This document shows, piece after piece, positions 1-7,972 of a stretch of DNA of 36,248 nt; within the stretch, counting starts at the first letter, position 1, and each line of letters opens with the position of its first letter. The position numbers and the translations under genes were made by a program. Source of the DNA: Oscillospiraceae bacterium (GTDB taxonomy: Bacteria; Bacillota; Clostridia; Oscillospirales; Acutalibacteraceae); the NCBI GenBank assembly GCA_015065795.1, contig SVPO01000008.1, positions 1 through 36,248 on the forward strand, read 5' to 3'. The notes beneath the pieces are model-generated. The model saw only the letters and a list, made by a program, of their open reading frames with translations. It was not told the DNA's origin and did not search any database.

Positions 1-704
1 CCGAAGAAACCGGCAGGAGCATTGCCCTCGCCTGCGGGAGCGTCACTGAAATCGCCGTACTGCTCGCGGTCGTCGTAGGCAGAACGTCTGCGATCGTCAA
101 AGCTGCTTTCGTCGTATTCACGGCGCGGCGGACGATCATAATCGTCGCGGTCATATGCGCTGCGGCGAGGTTCGTCGTAGCTGCGCTCGGGAACACGGTC
201 ATAATCGGAGGCGCGATCGGATGCTGCGGGAGCGGCTGCCTTGTGAGCCTTTTCCAGCTTATCCGCCTCACGGCAGGGTGCGCACAGAGGCTGCACCATA
301 TCGTTATAGAAAGCCCGCTTGGTTGCGGGCGCGCCGCATTTGACGCATACGTTGGGCGTGCGGAATCCGCAGGAGCGGAAGTTCACAGCAACAAAATCCA
401 GCAGATCGGACATATCCGCACTGCTCAGACGGCCGTCGGCATCATCGAAAAAGACAGCAAGGTAGTTTTCAACATCGCCGACCTGTGCGTTGCGCAGTGC
501 ACCGCTCTGATTGCACAGCATATCCTCAAGACGGTCAAAGGCTTCATCCTTGCCGGAGAGCATAAAGACGAAAAGACGACCGCCGTCTTCTTCCGCGGCG
601 GAAAAACCGATGTTTTCATATACGCCGTATACAGTGTCGCCGGAAACACGGAATTTGTTTTCCTGCTGCCAATTACGAAGTCCGGAACTAAGCATCTGTT
701 TCAT
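1..704 (-). CDS. Zinc-finger protein with Tyr/Asp/Arg-rich tail, 3' end outside window (partial)
   Basis: The ORF track misses this gene because it runs off the left edge. Reading the minus strand from ATG at 704 (preceded by AAAGGTGG) gives 234 codons without a stop. Residues 1-110 form a globular region. Two CxxC pairs follow, at C120/C123 (CVKCGAP) and C141/C144 (CAPC), which look like a structural zinc site. After residue 160 the sequence becomes low-complexity, rich in Tyr, Asp, Arg and Ser, then Ala/Pro/Gly at the window edge. Such a tail often precedes a membrane segment, but that part is not visible. I do not recognise a named family. A promoter lies directly upstream, so this is probably the first gene of its transcript. 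The start is well supported; the function is unknown. Confidence 0.75.
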   Translation of the reverse strand, partial: MKQMLSSGLRNWQQENKFRVSGDTVYGVYENIGFSAAEEDGGRLFVFMLSGKDEAFDRLEDMLCNQSGALRNAQVGDVENYLAVFFDDADGRLSSADMSDLLDFVAVNFRSCGFRTPNVCVKCGAPATKRAFYNDMVQPLCAPCREADKLEKAHKAAAPAASDRASDYDRVPERSYDEPRRSAYDRDDYDRPPRREYDESSFDDRRRSAYDDREQYGDFSDAPAGEGNAPAGFF

Positions 705-763
705 GCCACCTTTAATTGATTTGCTTATGCTGACCGGCACAAACCGATACAACATCACTGTAT

Positions 764-792
764 ATTTTACAGTATTCACGGCAAAAGGTCAA
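764..792 (-). promoter_or_regulatory. Sigma-A promoter of the zinc-finger gene
   Basis: The minus strand reads TTGACC (792-787), a 17-nt spacer, then TAAAAT (769-764). It lies about 60 nt upstream of the ATG at 704, between that gene and the guaB terminator. Confidence 0.65.
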
Positions 793-839
793 TAACTATC
801 TATGCGAACGATCGGCGGTTTCTGCCCTTTATGTTGTAT

Positions 840-878
840 ATAAAGAAAATCCCGAAGGCCGCTGAGGACCTTCGGGAT
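840..878 (-). terminator. Rho-independent terminator of guaB
   Basis: A 10-bp perfect stem (ATCCCGAAGG at 849-858 with CCTTCGGGAT at 869-878) with a 10-nt loop is followed on the minus strand by a T-rich tract (TTTTCTTTAT). It lies just beyond the guaB stop codon at 895. Confidence 0.85.
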
Positions 879-894
879 CGATAGGGTGCGATTA

Positions 895-2382
<1,488 letters not shown>

Positions 2383-2450
2383 TTATCCTCCTTCAAATAT
2401 GTCGCTTTTCCTCTGTTGCTGACGTTTTTCTCACTGAATATTAGTTAATA

Positions 2451-2480
2451 ATTATAGCAGAGTGCGGACAGGCTTGTCAA
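2451..2480 (-). promoter_or_regulatory. Sigma-A promoter of guaB
   Basis: Perfect consensus hexamers on the minus strand: TTGACA (2480-2475) and TATAAT (2456-2451), separated by 18 nt, about 70 nt upstream of the guaB ATG. Confidence 0.85.
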
Positions 2481-2533
2481 CATAGAATTGCAAGGCAGTA
2501 TGACCAATCTTTTGCCTTATTGAATCGCGGCGA

Positions 2534-2740
2534 TTATGGTAAAATGCACGTTTTGGACAGCATAATGAAGAATTTCAATTTCACCTTGCAATACTTTCCT
2601 TTTCTTACGAGAGCATCTTCTTCACGGAGTCTTGTGATTCCCTTCTCAAAGGAGGAAGGAAGGAAGGAATGGCAGTCTGTGCGAGAATACCTATGAAAGG
2701 CCCGAAGATAATGCTGAAAACCGCATTTCGTGCAGAACAC
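2534..2740 (-). other. Possible remnant or small ORF in the guaB-methyltransferase gap
   Basis: The gap 2481-2862 has no convincing gene. A 68-codon minus-strand ORF starts with MFCTKCG, typical of the first half of a zinc ribbon, but no second CxxC pair follows and the rest resembles no family I know. A neighbouring frame carries a hydrophobic run, so the stretch may be a decayed zinc-ribbon membrane protein. No good ribosome binding site was seen. Treat it as a remnant or chance ORF. Confidence 0.2.
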
Positions 2741-2777
2741 AAGTACATAATTGCAGTGAAAATTGATATAGAGTGTG

Positions 2778-2817
2778 CGTTCCGTCGGTACCGCGGTAGA
2801 CAGATGCCGACGGAACG
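2778..2817. repeat. 11-bp inverted repeat
   Basis: CGTTCCGTCGG at 2778-2788 pairs perfectly with CCGACGGAACG at 2807-2817 (18-nt loop). There is no T tract on either side, so it is not a classical intrinsic terminator, though it lies downstream of the methyltransferase gene. A second, 7-bp repeat (TGACGGT/ACCGTCA, 2836-2865) overlaps the methyltransferase stop codon. Confidence 0.6.
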
Positions 2818-2862
2818 GCTCAGATAATCATCAATTGACGGTTTCCCTCAGAATCGATACCG

Positions 2863-3621
2863 TCAGGGCTTTTTCGCAACCAGCATGAAGCGGTGCGCCC
2901 GGCCTTCCACACAGCCGTCGGCTTCTAGTCTGCGCTGTGCTTCCAGCAGATGATCAAGGCAGCTGTCCACGGAGAATCCGGAAAACTCCCACGGAATCAC
3001 CCGCGCAAACCACACCAGCGCTCCGATGTCAAAGAAACGGATGGGAGTGAAGCACTCCTGCTCCTCAATGATTTCGAAGCCTGCGTTTTGGAAGGCGTTG
3101 ACAGCCTTGCTCAGATACTGATCCGGGAAAGCGATTTTACGCTCGCCCATCAGCAGATCCACAAGCTCGCGGTCGTTTTCAGCTCCCACCTGCTGAGTGA
3201 TGAACAGACCGCCGCTTTTCAGCAGCCGATACATATCCGCAGGGTTGAAATCGCCGTGGCGGTTGATGATGATGTCAAAGGATCCATCGTCGTAGGGCAG
3301 ACGCTCGCTGCCGTCGCCCTCGCGGAAATCAATACCAAGGGGAAGCAGCGTTTCGGCGCACAGCTCCACGTTGGGAGAGTAGGCTTCAGTGGCGGCGGTG
3401 TTTGCGTGGGGGTGTCCCAGACCGAGCAGAAACTCTCCGCCGCCTGTGTCCACATCCAGCAGCTTCATTTCAGGCTTCAGGTGGCGCAGGACTATCTCAC
3501 GGTAATCCCACGACAGATCGAATTCGCTGAAGCGTCCGTGAATGTGTGAGAAATCCCAGCCGTGGATGTGGGCTATATCTTCTTCGGCTTTCCATGCCGA
3601 TATCAGTTGGTTTCGGTTCAT
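2863..3621 (-). CDS. Class I SAM-dependent methyltransferase
   Basis: The 252-aa protein has a Rossmann-type methyltransferase fold. Motif I is LDVDTGGGEFL at about residues 55-65. An acidic strand end follows, then GDGSERLPYDDGSFDIIINRHG (motifs II-III region) and LLKSGGLFITQQVG near 135-148, typical of the Methyltransf_11/25 group. The substrate is not deducible: such genes act on small molecules, RNA or protein. AAAAGGAG lies upstream of the ATG at 3621. The next gene upstream on the same strand (FliB-like) ends 170 nt away; no clear promoter was found in that gap, so co-transcription is possible. The stop codon is embedded in a small inverted repeat. Confidence 0.85.
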   Translation of the reverse strand: MNRNQLISAWKAEEDIAHIHGWDFSHIHGRFSEFDLSWDYREIVLRHLKPEMKLLDVDTGGGEFLLGLGHPHANTAATEAYSPNVELCAETLLPLGIDFREGDGSERLPYDDGSFDIIINRHGDFNPADMYRLLKSGGLFITQQVGAENDRELVDLLMGERKIAFPDQYLSKAVNAFQNAGFEIIEEQECFTPIRFFDIGALVWFARVIPWEFSGFSVDSCLDHLLEAQRRLEADGCVEGRAHRFMLVAKKP

Positions 3622-3791
3622 AATAACTACTCCTTTTGATGTTTTTTGAATATCGAAAGGGTGCAGTCAACCGACAGCGATGCGTTATGTATCCCGATGC
3701 AATCCGCTGCCGGATTTATGGCTGCACCGGGAAGATATCTCGAACAGATCTCACTCTTGGAGTTCACCTCATTACACAAATAATCGTATTG

Positions 3792-4709
3792 CTATCGACG
3801 ATCTTCGCTTGCCGCAAGGATGTCCAGCAGCAGGGCGATGTTCTCGTCGGAATACTCTATCTCGGAGGAATACATCCGCGCGATCTCGCAGGCGGATTCT
3901 CCTGTTGCGGTGCAGATGGCGTCTATCATGCGCGTGCTCAGCACCGCGAAAGCGATCCTCTGACGCAGCATGCCGTCATACAGACTTTCGGAAAGATGGC
4001 GGAAAACAAAATATACCAGCAGCTGTTCCTGTACCGTTTCCGACAGACAGCTGCCCATTTCTACGCACGCGGACAGCCGGTTCAGCATACCGTCCCACGC
4101 CGGGTCAAGGCGTTCCAGCGAGCGGTATATTTCCGCCCAGCCTGCAGGGCTTTTTGAGGGCAGCGCTGCACCGTGACGGCTCAGCACAGCCTCGATACGG
4201 TCGTCAACGCTCATGCTCCGCGCCTGCAGCGTGCGGAAGATATCCTCACGCATGGCAAAAAAGCCTTCCTCGTTTTCCGAGAATTCTCCGCTCCCGTCGT
4301 CCTCAAGGGTGACAAGCGTTACGGGTCGGCTCTGACCGAGTATCAGTTCGGCGGCGGCTTCGCAGCACAGCCCCAGACCGATTTCCGTGCGGCTGTCAAA
4401 GAAACTGCGGAAACGAGGATGGTCGGCGCATATGCCGCACAGCGCATCCTCGCCCAGGTTGGTTATTATCCTGCAAAGGTTGCGCTCGTCCAGAAATGGG
4501 CAGCGCTCGTTCTGCCCCAGTCGGAAATGGGGCGTCTCGCCGTCCTCGATATTCGCGGCAAGCTCTCTGCCGAAGTCACCCTCTACGGTTTCGTAAAATG
4601 CACGGGTGTCCTCGTCAATGTCGATCTCCCAGCCGATACAGCAGCTGTGGCGGCATCGGTCGGCGATGCATCGGAACTGCGGATAATAATCGGGAGCGAC
4701 CAGTTTCAT
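3792..4709 (-). CDS. FliB-like lysine N-methylase (flagellin methylase family)
   Basis: The sequence after the chosen start is MKLVAPDYYPQFRCIADRC, with the family's cysteine pattern (C14, C19, C23, C24, then HSCCIGWEI) and a second cluster CPFL...LCRI...CGICADHPR. These match the FliB / YkgJ-like Cys-rich signature of lysine N-methylases, which in Salmonella methylate flagellin. The ORF track starts at 4760, but ATG 4709 fits the family and has GGAAAGG about 10 nt upstream. The product is 305 aa, shorter than the Salmonella enzyme. No flagellar gene is in the window and many relatives lack flagella, so the target here is unknown. Family assignment is good; the reaction is inferred. Confidence 0.75.
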   Translation of the reverse strand: MKLVAPDYYPQFRCIADRCRHSCCIGWEIDIDEDTRAFYETVEGDFGRELAANIEDGETPHFRLGQNERCPFLDERNLCRIITNLGEDALCGICADHPRFRSFFDSRTEIGLGLCCEAAAELILGQSRPVTLVTLEDDGSGEFSENEEGFFAMREDIFRTLQARSMSVDDRIEAVLSRHGAALPSKSPAGWAEIYRSLERLDPAWDGMLNRLSACVEMGSCLSETVQEQLLVYFVFRHLSESLYDGMLRQRIAFAVLSTRMIDAICTATGESACEIARMYSSEIEYSDENIALLLDILAASEDRR

Positions 4710-4802
4710 GGCAATCAGACCTTTCCGGATAATGCGATCGGCGAATCGTCGGATAAGCAATTATACCACAACTCTGCGGAAAAATAAACTGTTGTATTCA
4801 AT

Positions 4803-4849
4803 CAAAAAAGCACCCGAAGATTCCCGACGGGATAATTCAGGTGCTTTTG
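4803..4849 (-). terminator. Terminator of the second methyltransferase gene
   Basis: On the minus strand AAAAGCACCTGAA pairs with TTCGGGTGCTTTT (one wobble), followed by TTTTTTG. The A/T flanks make it partly symmetrical, but only minus-strand genes flank it. Confidence 0.8.
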
Positions 4850-4851
4850 AC

Positions 4852-5595
4852 TCACAGGGGCTTTTTTGCCCGTACCAGAAGGAAATCGGGCTTGTGGATC
4901 AGATCGCGGTGTTCGGGGTGCTTTGCCATCATTTCCGAGTCGGGCACCGGCTCTATCATCTGTTCGATCACAAAGCCGGCATCCACAAGAGTGTTGACGA
5001 TGGACGAAAACGTGCGGTGATACTTCACCACTCCGTCCACAAACCATTCGGACTGCCGTTTGCCGTCTGTGCTGTAATCTGCCAGATGGGCATAAAGCTT
5101 ATTGCCCTGCTCGTCCCTGGTCCATCTGCTGCCTCCGGAAAAACAGGTGTTCACGGGGTTTTCCTGAGAGAACACAAAGAAGCCGCCCGGTTTCAGCAGG
5201 GAGAAAATATCCTTCGCCAGACCGCGGAAATCCTCCACATAATGAACCGCAAGGGAGCTTGTGACAACGTCAAAGGACCCGTTCAGCTCGCCGATGCTTT
5301 CCATGGGCATATTCAGATAGGTTATCTTCGGGTGGCTGTTCTCTGCCTGTGCAGCTGCCAGCATCTTTTTGGAAATATCAACGCCAACAACTTGCTCCGC
5401 ACCCATACGGATGAATTCGGCGCAGTGGTCGCCGCATCCGCAGCCGAGGTCAAGAACCGCACAGCCGCGCAGCTCCGGCAGCAGAGAAAGCAGTGCAGGT
5501 GTTTCAAAAAGATCGTTGGCGTTGTTCTTGTTGGCTCTGATGGCACGATAGCCGGCAAAGAAGGTTTCGTTGTCATATATGTTCTGGTGTGACAT
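4852..5595 (-). CDS. Class I SAM-dependent methyltransferase
   Basis: Begins MSHQNIYDNETFFAGYRAIR, characteristic of a common Firmicutes methyltransferase group (Methyltransf_11/25-like). SAM-binding motif I is VLDLGCGCGDH at about residues 47-57; VVGVDIS follows, then SFDVVTSSLAVHYVEDF and LLKPGGFFVFSQENP. The ORF track begins 7 codons earlier, but ATG 5595 is preceded by AAGGAG at proper spacing and matches the family start. The product is 247 aa. The substrate is unknown. It is unlike the 2863-3621 methyltransferase outside the fold motifs, so the two are not recent duplicates. It ends at its own terminator. Confidence 0.88.
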   Translation of the reverse strand: MSHQNIYDNETFFAGYRAIRANKNNANDLFETPALLSLLPELRGCAVLDLGCGCGDHCAEFIRMGAEQVVGVDISKKMLAAAQAENSHPKITYLNMPMESIGELNGSFDVVTSSLAVHYVEDFRGLAKDIFSLLKPGGFFVFSQENPVNTCFSGGSRWTRDEQGNKLYAHLADYSTDGKRQSEWFVDGVVKYHRTFSSIVNTLVDAGFVIEQMIEPVPDSEMMAKHPEHRDLIHKPDFLLVRAKKPL

Positions 5596-5668
5596 ACGGG
5601 TACTCCTTAATAGCAACGCTTAACTGCCAAGTGCTGATTCGTTAAGCGACTGAACCATGTTGATAATA

Positions 5669-6313
5669 TTATGAATGAATATTAAAAGCAGACCATATTT
5701 TAGAAAACCATGAGCGCTTTTCTATGCCTGCCATTTTTCGTACTGCTTGACCGTTCTTATAACCACGGGATTCAGATTCTCGTATCATTTCTTCAGCTTT
5801 TTGAGGATTACCCAATCTTGCAACAGCAACAGCATAATTTGCATTAGCTACCCAATAATCAAAATCAGCCTTATCAATTAACGACAGACCTTGCTCATAG
5901 CATTTTGCTGCCTCAATATAATTTTGCCGCAAGAGATGTATGGTTCCCATATTAGTATATGCCGTTCCTTCATAAGGGTTTAATTCAAGTGTTCTTTTGT
6001 AACACTCCATTGCCTTGTTTGGTAGATTCAGACATCTATAACATCTACCTAATTTGACTATTATACTGGGGTTTTCTTCGTCATTTTCAAGCGCTTTAAT
6101 CAATATATCTAATTCTTGCGCATATTTTCCTTCTTCATGCAATCTCTTGGATTCTTCAATAATGGATACAATTTCAGTATCTGTCAATTTCTTTTTTGCC
6201 ACACTATTATCTGCAGACAACCAGTATCTACTGCCACAATAGGTGCACTGAAATATGTTTCCAATTTCCTCTATTTCATTTGCTCCACAAGCTTCACAGG
6301 TTAATCGTATCAC
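5669..6313 (-). CDS. Zinc-ribbon plus TPR-repeat protein
   Basis: The 214-aa product starts at GTG 6313 with AGGAGTG 8 nt upstream. Two CxxC pairs (CEACG at 6-10, CTYCG at 23-27) make an N-terminal zinc ribbon. About four tetratricopeptide repeats follow at roughly residues 55-185 (for example YRCLNLPNKAMECYKRTLELNP and YIEAAKCYEQGL). The C-terminus contains aromatic KRSWFSKIWSAF. TPRs mediate protein-protein contacts, so this is probably a scaffold of unknown partner. Its AT content is clearly higher than its neighbours and it lies directly downstream of tRNA-Leu, which may indicate acquisition at the tRNA end. Confidence 0.75.
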   Translation of the reverse strand: MIRLTCEACGANEIEEIGNIFQCTYCGSRYWLSADNSVAKKKLTDTEIVSIIEESKRLHEEGKYAQELDILIKALENDEENPSIIVKLGRCYRCLNLPNKAMECYKRTLELNPYEGTAYTNMGTIHLLRQNYIEAAKCYEQGLSLIDKADFDYWVANANYAVAVARLGNPQKAEEMIRESESRGYKNGQAVRKMAGIEKRSWFSKIWSAFNIHS

Positions 6314-6408
6314 AACAAATTCACTCCTATTCGGGTAACTGTAATATGGTCTATGAAGAACGATATTTTAATCTTTTCTTATAATATTGCAAATCAATAA
6401 TAATAGCA

Positions 6409-6456
6409 AGAAAAAACCTACCCTTGCTGACATCACTGCATCAAATAAGGGTAGGT
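6409..6456 (-). terminator. Terminator downstream of tRNA-Leu
   Basis: ACCTACCCTT (minus strand 6456-6447) pairs perfectly with AAGGGTAGGT (6425-6416) and runs straight into TTTTTTC. It lies 5 nt beyond the tRNA CCA end. Confidence 0.85.
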
Positions 6457-6460
6457 ATTC

Positions 6461-6547
6461 TGGTGCCGGTGACCGGGATCGAACCGGTACGCTGTTGCCA
6501 GCACGGGATTTTAAGTCCCGGGCGTCTGCCAGTTCCGCCACACCGGC
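6461..6547 (-). tRNA. tRNA-Leu (anticodon UAA)
   Basis: The minus strand folds into a class II tRNA. The acceptor stem is GCCGGTG/CACCGGC, with discriminator A and an encoded CCA (6463-6461). The D arm begins TGGCGGAACTGGCAGACGC. The anticodon arm is GGGACTTAAAATCCC, giving anticodon TAA. A long variable arm (TGCTGGCAACAGCG) and the T arm CCGGTTCGATCCCGG follow. The total is 87 nt including CCA. It decodes UUA/UUG leucine codons. It has its own promoter and terminator, so it is a single-gene unit. Confidence 0.97.
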
Positions 6548-6562
6548 GTGTGACTGCCTGCC

Positions 6563-6591
6563 ATTATAACACAACACGGTCGGAAAAGCAA
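6563..6591 (-). promoter_or_regulatory. Promoter of tRNA-Leu
   Basis: Minus-strand TTGCTT (6591-6586), 17-nt spacer, TATAAT (6568-6563), about 16 nt before the tRNA 5' end. Confidence 0.75.
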
Positions 6592-6626
6592 TCATCACTT
6601 TCCCGGCCGTGCGGTATTTTATGGAA

Positions 6627-7880
6627 TCAATCGTGGTCACGCATATAGATATCCCAGCGTGAGTTGCCGTCCGCGGCCATGAAATAATAGTCGCGCACTT
6701 CGGTGCCGTCAGCGCTGCTGTCCGCTTCCACATCGAGATAATAAACGATGCCGTTCAGGGACATACGGTTCCAGTAGTGACGCACCTCGCGCTCGAATTC
6801 GGTGTCACGGTTGAGGATAAAGCTGCCGCTGATGACGTCGCAGCGATAGCCTGCAGCCTCGATCAGTGCCGCCATGACCGCGGCGTAATGCTGACTGGTG
6901 CCGCCGCTGTGGTCAAAGTAGTCCTTCAGCAGCGAAAGCTGATCCTCGCCGGACAGTTCATATTCCTGATAGGTGGAATGACTGCCAACGTAATTGTACA
7001 GAGCCTTCAGCTTGGCAAAGTCGGACATATCGTCCTTGATGACGCTGTTGATGATCTCGATGAGCTTTGCGTTGATGTCCACATCCTCGGTGTACATGGG
7101 TGTACCGGCGGTGTTGCCGATGGTGTCGGGAAATTTGTATGTGATGTGCACGCCTTCGCTGTTGGTGTCGAGACGGGAAGCCTCATCGAACAGCTGCGCA
7201 ACCTCGTCGTAGTCAACACTTTCTGCTTCGGTGATGGTGAACTCATCGTACCGGCGCTCGTCCATGAATACTTCCTCCATGGGATCAAGCACACCGGCGC
7301 GAAGATCGCGGATATAGCCGATGCCGAAAATTACCAGAACCACCACAGCAGCAACACCAACCAGAATCAGCGCCGCCGATTTGGCGATGTCCAGCGCGGA
7401 CATATACCTCATGTCGGACATGGTCTGGTCGGCGAGAACGGAGAATACGGTGGACTTGCCGGGAATGGGTATCAAACGCCACGGGTCGATGTCCGAGGTC
7501 TTGGTGATGCGCTCCCAGATGTCCTCCTTGAGGGATTCGCTGATGGTGGAGGACATGGTGTAGGTGCTGCCGTCCTCAACCAGCACAAGTATGCGCGAAC
7601 GCAGCAAGCCCCTGAATGCCTTGTCCACACACTCCTGCTGCCACTTGTCCAGTGTCTCGGCGGTGCGCAGCTCGGCGATGTGGTCGAACATATAGATGTA
7701 CGCGTCGCGCATGATGATCTCCGCATCCTTGCGGTTCCTGCAGCACTCGAAGCAATAATAGTAGATCACATGGCAGGTGCGGTTGTACAGCTGCAGGAAA
7801 TTCTCACGCTTGCCGTCGCGGCTCTTGGTGCTCTTTCCTTTGGTAAAGGTTCGCCGCTGCAGTTCTTTCTTTTTTGACAT
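6627..7880 (-). CDS. Sigma-region-2-like / membrane / transglutaminase-like fusion protein
   Basis: The 417-aa protein has three parts. Residues 27-95 resemble an ECF sigma-factor region 2 (FLQLYNRTCHVIYYYCFE, then RNRKDAEIIMRDAYIYMF). One membrane helix spans about 166-190. The C-terminal part (about 270-400) resembles a transglutaminase-like fold, with AKLKALYNYVGSHSTY, GGTSQHYAAVMAALIEAAGY, RHYWN and YYLDVEAD. At the position where the family has its nucleophilic Cys (GxCxxxA) this protein has Ser329, while His368 and Asp383 are kept, so thiol chemistry is unlikely. It follows purL on the same strand after a 92-nt gap holding a strong hairpin. It may be a membrane sensor, but no function is known to me. 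Confidence 0.7.
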   Translation of the reverse strand: MSKKKELQRRTFTKGKSTKSRDGKRENFLQLYNRTCHVIYYYCFECCRNRKDAEIIMRDAYIYMFDHIAELRTAETLDKWQQECVDKAFRGLLRSRILVLVEDGSTYTMSSTISESLKEDIWERITKTSDIDPWRLIPIPGKSTVFSVLADQTMSDMRYMSALDIAKSAALILVGVAAVVVLVIFGIGYIRDLRAGVLDPMEEVFMDERRYDEFTITEAESVDYDEVAQLFDEASRLDTNSEGVHITYKFPDTIGNTAGTPMYTEDVDINAKLIEIINSVIKDDMSDFAKLKALYNYVGSHSTYQEYELSGEDQLSLLKDYFDHSGGTSQHYAAVMAALIEAAGYRCDVISGSFILNRDTEFEREVRHYWNRMSLNGIVYYLDVEADSSADGTEVRDYYFMAADGNSRWDIYMRDHD

Positions 7881-7920
7881 TCCGGTATCTCACCGCCTTT
7901 CGCTTGTGGTGGGGTCAAAG

Positions 7921-7960
7921 TGTACGTCTGTCCGCATGAGCGCACACGGACAGACGTACA
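7921..7960. repeat. 14-bp perfect inverted repeat after purL
   Basis: TGTACGTCTGTCCG (7921-7934) and CGGACAGACGTACA (7947-7960) form an uninterrupted 14-bp stem with a 12-nt loop, 13 nt beyond the purL stop. No U tract follows on the minus strand, so it may be a 3'-end stabiliser or processing hairpin rather than a classical terminator. Confidence 0.75.
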
Positions 7961-7972
7961 TATATTTATTGT

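Noticed and set aside
2778-2817. Intrinsic terminator after the methyltransferase gene
   Set aside because: The stem is good but no T tract follows on either strand, so it was kept only as an inverted repeat.
6387-6569. 60-aa ORF containing GAGDRDRTGTLLPARDFK
   Set aside because: A well-known artefact: it is the translation of the tRNA-Leu gene's opposite strand.
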